A DNA stretch of 5,115 bases, from positions 1 through 5,115 of the forward strand of contig QJWD01000103.1 of the NCBI GenBank assembly GCA_003235465.1, read 5' to 3'. The position numbers and the translations under genes are program-made. The notes under the pieces are model-generated. The model had not been told where the DNA came from, did no database searches, and was given only the letters and a program-made list of their open reading frames with translations. Within the stretch, counting starts at the first letter, position 1; the number at the start of each line of letters is the position of its first letter. The stretch comes from Nitrospirota bacterium. Lineage in GTDB: Bacteria; Nitrospinota; Nitrospinia; Nitrospinales; VA-1. Positions 1-5,115 of the stretch are shown here, piece after piece.

Positions 1-219
<219 letters not shown>

Positions 220-244
220 TTAAGTGGTTCAATTTCTATTGTTG

Positions 245-250
245 ATCATA
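245..250 (-). promoter_or_regulatory. Candidate -10 element for typA
   Basis: The minus strand reads TATGAT, five of six matches to TATAAT, ending 25 bp before the typA ATG. It would give a leader of about 20 nt. The 17-bp-spaced -35 position is GC-rich and does not match consensus, and there is no TGn extension. This is a weak call based on one hexamer. Confidence 0.25.
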
Positions 251-282
251 GCCCGGCCGCGCGCACCGGTGTGCCTTAGCTG

Positions 283-296
283 TCAATCGTGATTGA
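283..296. repeat. 14-bp dyad TCAATC-GT-GATTGA, possible operator
   Basis: Perfect 6-bp arms around a 2-bp spacer. It lies 64 bp from the typA start and overlaps a minus-strand TTGACA hexamer (281-286), a position where a dimeric repressor could act. The two-base centre makes it more likely a protein-binding site than an RNA hairpin. No regulator can be named. Confidence 0.4.
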
Positions 297-317
297 AGAT
301 AAGGAGCGGTCAAGCAA

Positions 318-339
318 CGGTTGCAGGCTGGTGCAACCG
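318..339. repeat. Hairpin CGGTTGCA-GGCTGG-TGCAACCG
   Basis: Perfect 8-bp stem with a 6-nt loop. A further GCAAC copy at 314-318 could compete for pairing with the left arm. No T-run follows in either direction, so it is not an intrinsic terminator. If typA is transcribed from a distal start, it would sit in the typA leader RNA. Its role is unknown. Confidence 0.4.
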
Positions 340-393
340 GGTGGCCGGAAAAAACTCGCCGGACGGAGGGGCAATCTCGTATCCTGTGGCGGC

Positions 394-405
394 GGGCAAT
401 TGCCC
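394..405. repeat. 12-bp perfect palindrome GGGCAATTGCCC
   Basis: Fully self-complementary 12-mer, followed on the plus strand by TATTTTTA. As RNA it could form only a 4-bp stem with an AATT loop. No plus-strand gene in view ends upstream, so a terminator role is unlikely. It sits about 10 bp downstream of the weak minus-strand extended -10 at 415-423, a plausible operator position for typA. Confidence 0.35.
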
Positions 406-471
406 TATTTTTAAAGCATAACAGATTTTGCCGCCGGTTCACAGCGGACTTTTTGGTTGCGTAACTAACTG

Positions 472-485
472 AATGGTTTACCATT
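472..485. repeat. 14-bp dyad AATGGT-TT-ACCATT next to the xerD start
   Basis: Perfect 6-bp arms with a 2-bp spacer, ending 6 bp before the xerD ATG, where a ribosome binding site would normally be. It could be an operator, or in RNA a 5-bp stem with a TTTA loop near the initiation codon. Function is inferred from position only. Confidence 0.4.
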
Positions 486-491
486 ATTGTC

Positions 492-1373
492 ATGGAGGCG
501 CTATTACCCCAATTCAAGGACCACCTTTCCATCGAGCGGCGGCATTCGCCGAACACGGTGGCGGGTTACCTGAGGGACCTTGGCCGCTTCGCCGCCGCTT
601 TTTCCGGCCGCGCGCCCGGCGATATCAGTGCCCGCGAAATTCGCACTTTTCTTCTCGGTGAGCGCGAGCGCGGCCAGTCCACGGCGTCGGTGGCGCGCTG
701 CCTGTCGTCGATCAAGGCGTTTTTCCGTTTTCTGGTGGAGGAAAGCCAGGCCGGCCACAACCCGGCGGAAATTCTGGAGACGCCGAGAAGCTGGCGCAAA
801 CTGCCCGAGGTGCTTTCACCGGCGGATGTGGAACACCTGCTCGCGGCTCCCGACCCATCCTACGCCCGCGGGCTGCGCGACCGGGCCATGCTCGAAATCC
901 TTTACGCCACCGGCGTGCGGGTGAGCGAACTCGTCGCCCTCAAGGTTTCGGATGTCGATTTGACGGTGGGCTGCTTGCGCTCGTTCGGCAAGGGATCGAA
1001 GGAGCGGGTGGTGCCGCTCGGCCAGGTGGCGCTGGACGCGGTTTCCGAGTACCTCCTGAAGGGCCGGCCCAAGCTTATGAAACAAAAGGCTGTCCAGCAT
1101 TTGTTCGTGACCCGGCTGGGAGCCGGGATGACGCGCCAGGGCTTCTGGAAAACGCTCAAGGGCTATGTATTGCGGGCGGGGATCAAAAATAGCGTGTCGC
1201 CGCACACCCTGAGGCATGCCTTCGCCACCCACCTGCTCGAGAATGGCGCGGACCTTAGGGCGGTGCAGGAAATGCTCGGCCACAGCGATATCTCCACCAC
1301 GCAGATTTACACCCATATCCTGGCCGGCCGCATGCGCGAAATCCACGACCGATTTCACCCGCGCGCAACCTGA
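492..1373 (+). CDS. xerD: Tyrosine recombinase XerD
   Basis: Cytosolic site-specific recombinase of 293 residues, close to the usual length of about 298. With XerC it resolves chromosome dimers at dif, normally under FtsK control. The N-terminal SAM-like DNA-binding domain covers about residues 1-90 (SIERRHSPNT at 13-22). The catalytic domain starts near 105 with LPEVLSPADVE. All six catalytic residues are present: R143 in ATGVRVSEL, K167 in GKGSKER, H238 and R241 in SPHTLRH, H264 in LGHSD, and nucleophile Y273 in STTQIYTH. MTRQGFW (213-219) and STTQIYTH favour XerD over XerC. The ATG start matches the family N-terminus. No Shine-Dalgarno sequence precedes it, although a GGAGG falls inside codons 1-3. 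The neighbours are not recombination genes, and no integron or phage features surround it, so a housekeeping role is more likely than an integrase. Confidence 0.92.
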   Translation: MEALLPQFKDHLSIERRHSPNTVAGYLRDLGRFAAAFSGRAPGDISAREIRTFLLGERERGQSTASVARCLSSIKAFFRFLVEESQAGHNPAEILETPRSWRKLPEVLSPADVEHLLAAPDPSYARGLRDRAMLEILYATGVRVSELVALKVSDVDLTVGCLRSFGKGSKERVVPLGQVALDAVSEYLLKGRPKLMKQKAVQHLFVTRLGAGMTRQGFWKTLKGYVLRAGIKNSVSPHTLRHAFATHLLENGADLRAVQEMLGHSDISTTQIYTHILAGRMREIHDRFHPRAT

Positions 1374-1392
1374 GCGGGCGCTATATTTTCCC

Positions 1393-1421
1393 TTGACGGT
1401 TCTTTGAAATGAAGATAACAT
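1393..1421 (+). promoter_or_regulatory. Sigma-70-type promoter for yceD-rpmF
   Basis: TTGACG (1393-1398; five of six matches to -35 consensus) and TAACAT (1416-1421; four of six to -10) are separated by exactly 17 bp, just after the xerD stop. The predicted transcription start is near 1428. That is downstream of the first available yceD ATG (1409) and 70-75 nt upstream of the ATG at 1502. It would give the ribosomal and lipid genes a start independent of xerD. Confidence 0.5.
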
Positions 1422-1501
1422 CCTACGATCTGATTCCTCCCGATGAGCCCTATCTTTTGGAATTCAAAAGGGTTCTGAACGTTCCAGGCCCCCGAACAGA
1501 T

Positions 1502-2032
1502 ATGCGTTTCCCGGTGGATAAGATTCCTGAAGAGGGCCTGAGTTTCGCGGTGGAAAACCAGCAGGACGATTTCGCCATCGAATCGGAGGATTGCCGCCTG
1601 GCGGGCCCGGTGAACGTGGCCGGGGCGCTCGAGAAAGTGGGGCGGGAGGTTTTTTTTCAGGGCCAGGTGGAAACCCGGCTCACCGTCATCTGCGCGCGCT
1701 GCCTGGAGGAATTCGCGTTTCCGGTGAAAACCCGCGTGACGGCGCATTATGTTCCCGAGGAAGCCGCGCCGCCGGGCAAAGCCGAGATGGAGCTGCATGC
1801 CGAGGACATCGACGTCGAATTTTACGACGGCGAAACGGTGGACCTCACGCAGGCGATCCACGATCAGATCTTATTGACCCTGCCGGCATCCTGCCTGTGC
1901 GGGGAGCATTGCCGCGGGCTGTGCCCGCATTGCGGAACCAACTTGAACCTGGGCGCCTGTGAATGCCAGGACGAGACGACGGGCGATCCCCGCCTGGATA
2001 TACTGAAAACATTGAAAGACAAAATCAAGTAA
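1502..2032 (+). CDS. yceD: DUF177/YceD family protein (23S rRNA accumulation factor)
   Basis: Cytosolic protein of 176 residues from this start, similar to B. subtilis YlbN at about 172. The family is encoded beside rpmF in many bacteria and is linked to 23S rRNA accumulation; its biochemical activity is unsettled. Seen here: an N-terminus MRFPVDKIPEEGLSF typical of the family, CxxC at C64/C67 (ICARCLEEF), an acidic stretch with VDLTQAIHDQILLTLP, then a Cys-rich end (C131, C133, C137, C141, C144, C153, C155; core CRGLCPHCGTNLN), which probably binds zinc. The frame is open back to an ATG at 1409, which would give 207 residues. I prefer 1502 because relatives begin at this motif, a promoter overlaps 1409, and codons 1409-1501 have fewer G/C third positions. 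Neither start has a Shine-Dalgarno sequence. The stop overlaps the rpmF ribosome binding site. Family assignment is firm; the start is less so. Confidence 0.85.
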   Translation: MRFPVDKIPEEGLSFAVENQQDDFAIESEDCRLAGPVNVAGALEKVGREVFFQGQVETRLTVICARCLEEFAFPVKTRVTAHYVPEEAAPPGKAEMELHAEDIDVEFYDGETVDLTQAIHDQILLTLPASCLCGEHCRGLCPHCGTNLNLGACECQDETTGDPRLDILKTLKDKIK

Positions 2033-2037
2033 GGAGG
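2031..2037 (+). promoter_or_regulatory. Strong ribosome binding site of rpmF
   Basis: AAGGAGG lies 4 nt before the rpmF ATG and overlaps the yceD TAA stop. This is the only near-perfect Shine-Dalgarno sequence in the window. The overlap suggests translational coupling of yceD and rpmF and fixes the rpmF start. Confidence 0.85.
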
Positions 2038-2041
2038 CGGC

Positions 2042-2224
2042 ATGGCGGTACCCAAGAAAAGGACATCCAAATCGAGAACGGCCACGCGCCGCGCGCACCA
2101 CGCCCTCACGGTGCCCGCGTACGGGGAATGCCCCCAGTGCCACGAAATGAAACGGCCGCACAGGATCTGCCCGCATTGCGGCTACTATAAGGGCAAGGAG
2201 ATCATGGAGGTGGAGGCGGTCTGA
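2042..2224 (+). CDS. rpmF: 50S ribosomal protein bL32
   Basis: Sixty-residue basic protein of the large ribosomal subunit, located near the peptide exit tunnel. It starts [20 protein letters not shown], the standard bL32 N-terminal tail. It carries a complete zinc ribbon: C30 and C33 (GECPQC), C43 and C46 ([10 protein letters not shown]). It is therefore the zinc-containing (C+) form rather than the Cys-less paralogue some bacteria induce under zinc limitation. Length is normal. The gene follows yceD by 9 bp with a strong ribosome binding site, as in many genomes. A 132-bp gap with its own promoter separates it from plsX, so the ribosomal and lipid parts may be expressed at different levels. 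No intrinsic terminator is seen after it, so readthrough into plsX is possible. Confidence 0.98.
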   Translation: MAVPKKRTSKSRTATRRAHHALTVPAYGECPQCHEMKRPHRICPHCGYYKGKEIMEVEAV

Positions 2225-2256
2225 GTATAAGTTACCGTGCTCTCGACGGCCTGACC

Positions 2257-2265
2257 TGTTATAAT
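2257..2265 (+). promoter_or_regulatory. Extended -10 promoter for plsX-fabH-fabD
   Basis: TGtTATAAT is a full match to the extended -10 consensus. Predicted transcription start is about 2272, giving a leader of about 85 nt before the plsX ATG. No good -35 is visible 16-18 bp upstream, which is tolerable for extended -10 promoters. It lies in the only long gap of the plus-strand cluster downstream of xerD and yceD. Confidence 0.6.
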
Positions 2266-2280
2266 CTCCCGTATCCGGCG

Positions 2281-2294
2281 TTTGCCTTGGCAAA
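2281..2294. promoter_or_regulatory. 14-bp dyad TTTGCC-TT-GGCAAA, possible lipid-gene operator
   Basis: Perfect 6-bp arms around TT, starting about 9 bp after the predicted transcription start of the plsX promoter. That is a typical place for a repressor to block clearance. As RNA it would be a 5-bp stem with a CTTG loop and no T-run, so a terminator is unlikely. It does not resemble the FapR or FadR sites I know. Its function is inferred from position and symmetry. Confidence 0.4.
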
Positions 2295-2356
2295 AACGGC
2301 CCATCACTAATTCGTAGATACCCCCTTTGAATACAACCCCTGGAGTTCATCACAAG

Positions 2357-3523
2357 ATGAAAATCGCGGTTGACGCCATGGGTGGAGATCACGCCCCCGA
2401 ATCCATCGTGGAAGGAGCCATCCTGGCCGCGAGGGAGCTGGACGTCGAGATCCTGCTTGTCGGCATCACCGACCTGGTTAAGGCGGAACTCGCCAAATTC
2501 CCCGACAGCGCGAACCTGCCCATCAAGGTGGTTCACGCCGAGGAAGTGGTCGAGATGCACGACGTTCCCGCCCGCGTTCTTCGGACGAAAAAGAATTCCT
2601 CGATGAAAGTGGGCCTCGATCTCGTCAAGAAGGGCGAGGCCGAGGCCTTCGTCAGCGCCGGCAACACCGGCGCCGTGCTCGCGTATTCCACCGTCATCCT
2701 GAGGCCGCTAAAAGGCGTCGACCGGCCGGCCATCGCCATCCAGCTGCCGACGCTCAAGGGCACCTCCATCCTGCTCGATGCCGGCGCCAACGTCGACTGC
2801 AAGACCAACCAGCTGTTTCAGTTCGGCATCATGGGGCACGTGTTCGCCAAATACATCCTGGGCGAGGAAGAGCCGAGCGTCGGCCTGCTCAGCATCGGCG
2901 AGGAAGACGGCAAGGGCAACGAGGTGACGAAAGAAGTGTTTCAGATGCTGAAAAAGAGCCACATCAACTTTATCGGCAACGTCGAAGGCAAGGAAGTGTT
3001 CCGCGGCAACGCCGATGTCATCGTCTGCGACGGCTTCACCGGCAACGTGGCGCTCAAAATCAGCGAAAGCCTGGCCGAGATGATCGGCACCAACTTAAAG
3101 CGCCTGTTCCAGAGCAGCTGGGTCAGCAAGCTCGGTTACCTTCTCCTCAAGCCGCACCTGGCGGAGTTCAAGAAATCCGTCGATCACTCCGAAACCGGCG
3201 GCGCGCCGCTGCTCGGCGTCAACGGCGTCTGCATCATCGCGCACGGCAGCTCATCGCCGAAATGCCTGAAGAACGCCATCAAGCGCGCTTCCGAACTGAT
3301 CGAAAAGAAAATCAACGAACACATTCGCGACGACATCGTCGCCAACCTGGAAGATCAGGACCTCTGGGTGCGAAAAGGCGTGATCTGGAATCAGATCAAG
3401 AGCATGGCCTTTCGCGGCGAGGAGGATGGCGAGGAGAAGGATGAAAAGAACCACAACGCCTCGTCCACCGCATTGCCCGGCCCAACCCCGAAAGCCGCCG
3501 AAGACAAGCCCCGGGATAACTGA
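2357..3523 (+). CDS. plsX: Phosphate acyltransferase PlsX
   Basis: Peripheral membrane enzyme that converts acyl-ACP and phosphate to acyl-phosphate, the donor PlsY uses to acylate glycerol-3-phosphate. Seen motifs: AVDAMGGDHAP (4-14), SAGNTGA (100-106), DAGAN (141-145), LLSIGEEDGKGNE (177-189), CDGFTGN (224-230), GGAPLLGVNG (281-290) and AHG (295-297). The ATG at 2357 is chosen because relatives begin at M-K/R-I-A-V-D-A-M-G-G; a GGAG lies 11 nt upstream. A TTG at 2327 would add ten unconserved residues. At 388 residues it is longer than the usual 330-355. The core seems to end near 326. The tail holds a Trp-containing, possibly amphipathic segment (336-353) and then a charged, Pro-rich, probably disordered end. 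The stop is 9 bp before fabH. An extended -10 promoter lies about 90 bp upstream. The enzyme identity is firm; any tail function is unknown. Confidence 0.96.
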   Translation: MKIAVDAMGGDHAPESIVEGAILAARELDVEILLVGITDLVKAELAKFPDSANLPIKVVHAEEVVEMHDVPARVLRTKKNSSMKVGLDLVKKGEAEAFVSAGNTGAVLAYSTVILRPLKGVDRPAIAIQLPTLKGTSILLDAGANVDCKTNQLFQFGIMGHVFAKYILGEEEPSVGLLSIGEEDGKGNEVTKEVFQMLKKSHINFIGNVEGKEVFRGNADVIVCDGFTGNVALKISESLAEMIGTNLKRLFQSSWVSKLGYLLLKPHLAEFKKSVDHSETGGAPLLGVNGVCIIAHGSSSPKCLKNAIKRASELIEKKINEHIRDDIVANLEDQDLWVRKGVIWNQIKSMAFRGEEDGEEKDEKNHNASSTALPGPTPKAAEDKPRDN

Positions 3524-3532
3524 CCCCTGCCG

Positions 3533-4534
3533 ATGAACGCGACACCCCGATATTGCGCCCGCATCGTTGGCACGGGCATGCACGTCCCCGAAAGGGTGCT
3601 GACCAACGCCGAGCTTGAAAAACGCATCGACACGTCCGACGACTGGATCACGACCCGGACCGGCATCCGCGAGCGGCGCATCGCGGGCAAGGACGAATCG
3701 TCGTCGGTGCTGGGCGCGCGGGCGGCGCTGGCCGCGCTCGCCAAGGCGAACCTCGAGCCCGGCGATGTGGACATGATCATCGTCTGCACGTCGACGCCGG
3801 ATGTGCTGTTTCCCGCCACCGCCTGTTTCGTGCAGCGGGAGATTGGCGCCACGCGCGCCGCCGCGTACGATGTGTCCGCCGTCTGCTCGGGTTTCGTCTA
3901 CGGCCTGTCCATCGCCGAGCAGTACCTGAAAGCGGGGCGCTACGAGACCATCCTGGTGGTCGGCGCCGAGGTCAATTCGCGCATCGTTGACTGGGAGGAC
4001 CGTTCGACCTGCATCCTCTTCGGCGATGGCGCCGGCGCGGTGGTGCTCAGGCGGCAGGAGGCGAAGGAGCCGGTGGGCGTGCTTTCCAGCCATATTTATT
4101 CCGACGGGTCGCTCTCGGAGCTGATCCGCGTTCCCGGCGGCATTGGCCGCAACGGTTTTTCCGGCGGCGTCATCGACCCGAAGGAGTACTGCATTCACAT
4201 GATGGGAAACCAGACCTTCAAGGTGGCGGTCAAGCGCATGGCTGAGGTGAGTAATGAAGCGCTCGCGTTCAACGGCCTAACGGGCGGGGATGTTTCGCTG
4301 GTGGTGCCGCACCAGGCCAACCAGCGCATCATCGACGCGGTGATGGAGAAGCTCGGCATCCCCCGGGAAAAAATTTATCTTAATATCAGCCGGTACGGCA
4401 ACACCTCGGCCGCGTCGATTCCCATCGCTTTAAGCGAGGCGGTGGAAGAGGGGCGCATTCGGGAGGGAGACGTTGTGCTCCTGAGTGTTGTGGGTGCGGG
4501 GCTGACATGGGGGGCGGCGCTGATCCGATGGTGA
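3533..4534 (+). CDS. fabH: Beta-ketoacyl-ACP synthase III
   Basis: Cytosolic condensing enzyme that starts type II fatty acid synthesis by joining an acyl-CoA primer, often acetyl-CoA, to malonyl-ACP. Its primer choice largely sets straight or branched chains, but that cannot be read from this sequence with confidence. The 333 residues are slightly more than the usual 317-330. The thiolase-fold catalytic triad is complete: C118 (AVCSGF), H260 (VPHQANQRI) and N290 (YGNTSAAS). The N-terminal DDWITTRTGIRERR (36-49) and C-terminal GAGLTWGAALIRW (321-333) are FabH signatures and argue against a KAS I/II or chalcone-synthase-like relative. The ATG lies 9 bp after the plsX stop; no Shine-Dalgarno sequence is seen, so translation may be coupled to plsX. 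The 3' end overlaps fabD by 7 bp. It most likely belongs to the plsX-fabH-fabD operon. Confidence 0.97.
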   Translation: MNATPRYCARIVGTGMHVPERVLTNAELEKRIDTSDDWITTRTGIRERRIAGKDESSSVLGARAALAALAKANLEPGDVDMIIVCTSTPDVLFPATACFVQREIGATRAAAYDVSAVCSGFVYGLSIAEQYLKAGRYETILVVGAEVNSRIVDWEDRSTCILFGDGAGAVVLRRQEAKEPVGVLSSHIYSDGSLSELIRVPGGIGRNGFSGGVIDPKEYCIHMMGNQTFKVAVKRMAEVSNEALAFNGLTGGDVSLVVPHQANQRIIDAVMEKLGIPREKIYLNISRYGNTSAASIPIALSEAVEEGRIREGDVVLLSVVGAGLTWGAALIRW

Positions 4535-5115
4535 AAATCGCATTTGTATTTCCAGGGCAGGGCGCGCAGTACGTGGGCATGGGGCGCGAATTTTACGACA
4601 GCGTGCCGGCGGCACGCAAGCTGCACGAAGAAGCCGCCGAAGCCATCGGGGAGGACCTTGCGCCGATCTGCTTCGAGGGGCCCGAGGAGACGCTCCGGCT
4701 GACGAAAAACGTGCAGCCGGCGATATTGATCCACAGTATAATGGCCTTGAATCTCATCAGGGAAAGTGGTATTAATTCCGTACTTGCGGCCGGGCACAGC
4801 CTGGGGGAGTACTCGGCACTCGTTGCCGCCGAGGCGCTCCGTTTTCAGGACGCGGTGCGCCTGGTTCGCAAGCGGGGTGAGTTCATGCAGGAGGCGGTTC
4901 CGGTGGGCGTGGGCGCCATGGCCGCCATCATCGGCCTGCCCGTGGCGGACATCGAGGCGCTGTGCCGCGAGCACACCACCGACGGGCAGACGGTCGAACC
5001 CGCTAACCTGAACAGCCAGGAGCAGACGGTGGTTGCCGGCCATGCCGGGGCGGTGGAAAAAGTCGCCCAGGCCGCCAGGGACCGGGGCGCGAAAAAGGCG
5101 GTTTCCCTGCCGGTC
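4528..5115 (+). CDS. fabD: Malonyl-CoA:ACP transacylase FabD, N-terminal 196 residues (partial)
   Basis: Cytosolic enzyme that transfers malonyl from CoA to ACP, supplying FabH and the elongation synthases. The visible protein starts MVKIAFVFPGQGAQYVGMGR with the family GQGAQ (10-14). The nucleophile elbow GHSLGEYSAL (89-98) carries S91, and conserved R116 (RKRGEFMQ) would bind the malonyl carboxylate. NLNSQEQTVVAG (160-171) matches the family NxNSPxQxVISG region. The sequence runs off the right edge at about residue 196 of roughly 310, a few residues before the expected catalytic His (about 201), so that residue cannot be checked. The start overlaps the fabH stop in ATGGTGA; ATG at 4528 or GTG at 4531 could serve. 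Neither has a strong Shine-Dalgarno sequence, and ATG is preferred. The overlap implies coupled translation with fabH. A PKS acyltransferase domain is unlikely, given the free-standing start and the fab context. Confidence 0.96.
   Translation, partial: MVKIAFVFPGQGAQYVGMGREFYDSVPAARKLHEEAAEAIGEDLAPICFEGPEETLRLTKNVQPAILIHSIMALNLIRESGINSVLAAGHSLGEYSALVAAEALRFQDAVRLVRKRGEFMQEAVPVGVGAMAAIIGLPVADIEALCREHTTDGQTVEPANLNSQEQTVVAGHAGAVEKVAQAARDRGAKKAVSLPV

Larger units (their letters stand above)
220..491. other. Divergent intergenic region between typA and xerD
   Basis: This 272-bp stretch holds no convincing gene. It must carry the control regions for typA (leftward) and probably xerD (rightward). 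It contains four short perfect inverted repeats, listed separately. For typA, possible -10 elements on the minus strand are TATGAT (245-250) and an extended -10 TGtTATGCT (415-423); neither has a good -35 at normal spacing. A perfect minus-strand TTGACA (281-286) lies 30 bp from TATGAT, too far for a standard sigma-70 promoter. For xerD I see no promoter that stands out and no ribosome binding site. The base composition is mixed: GC-rich to about 405, then AT-richer toward xerD. Confidence 0.7.

Noticed and set aside
408..435. dif-like element (minus strand TTATGCTTTAA resembles a XerD arm)
   Set aside because: The opposite arm across a 6-bp centre matches the XerC half-site at only a few positions. 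A dif site is not expected beside xerD in a housekeeping context.
492..1373. xerD as an integron or phage integrase marking a mobile element
   Set aside because: The length, XerD-type signatures and housekeeping neighbours fit a chromosomal XerD. No attachment-site repeats, transposase or cargo genes are seen.
1358..1390. Possible xerD terminator: CCCGC and GCGGG arms followed by TATATTTTC
   Set aside because: The stem is only 5 bp with an 11-nt loop, overlaps the xerD stop codon, and the T tract is broken and offset. It is too weak to call.
2327..2356. TTG start ten codons upstream for plsX
   Set aside because: The extra residues NTTPGVHHK are not part of the PlsX family N-terminus. ATG at 2357 matches relatives and has a GGAG upstream.
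1871..2560. Minus-strand open frame of 229 codons across yceD, rpmF and the plsX start
   Set aside because: It runs antisense to three firmly identified genes and shows no recognisable motif. Long antisense frames are expected in GC-rich coding DNA.
3251..4198. Minus-strand open frame of 315 codons opposite plsX and fabH
   Set aside because: The plus strand carries complete PlsX and FabH motifs. The antisense product is rich in Arg, Ala, Gly and His and has no family signature, so it is a codon-bias shadow.
4375..5043. Minus-strand open frame of 222 codons opposite fabH and fabD
   Set aside because: It is antisense to the FabH C-terminus and the FabD active site, with no motifs of its own.

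Overview
The window is a stretch of GC-rich bacterial chromosome that reads as a conserved housekeeping locus. It holds seven protein genes: one is cut by the left edge (typA, minus strand), one by the right edge (fabD, plus strand), and five are complete. I see no mobile element, CRISPR array, tRNA or rRNA. The gene content (TypA, XerD, bL32, type II fatty acid synthesis) is bacterial, but none of it fixes a phylum. Most starts lack a clear Shine-Dalgarno sequence; only rpmF has a strong one. I do not name an organism.

Layout. Positions 1-219 encode the N-terminus of the translational GTPase TypA/BipA on the minus strand. A 272-bp divergent intergenic region (220-491) follows, unusually rich in short perfect dyads. 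All later genes are on the plus strand: a XerD-type tyrosine recombinase (492-1373), a DUF177/YceD protein (best start 1502, end 2032), ribosomal protein bL32 (rpmF, 2042-2224), PlsX (2357-3523), FabH (3533-4534) and the first 196 codons of FabD (from 4528).

How the genes work together. The order yceD-rpmF-plsX-fabH-fabD is the widely conserved cluster linking ribosome assembly to lipid synthesis. YceD is tied to 23S rRNA accumulation and bL32 is a large-subunit protein. FabD makes malonyl-ACP, FabH condenses it with acyl-CoA to start chains, and PlsX turns finished acyl-ACP into acyl-phosphate for phospholipid synthesis. XerD (chromosome dimer resolution) and TypA (ribosome biogenesis and stress) are neighbours outside this pathway.

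The points worth a second look are regulatory or structural. A TTGACG-N17-TAACAT promoter overlaps the upstream ATG of yceD and argues for a start 31 codons later. A consensus extended -10 followed by a dyad lies between rpmF and plsX. PlsX has a long C-terminal tail. Short dyads cluster in the two intergenic regions. I found no evidence of a wholly new system here.
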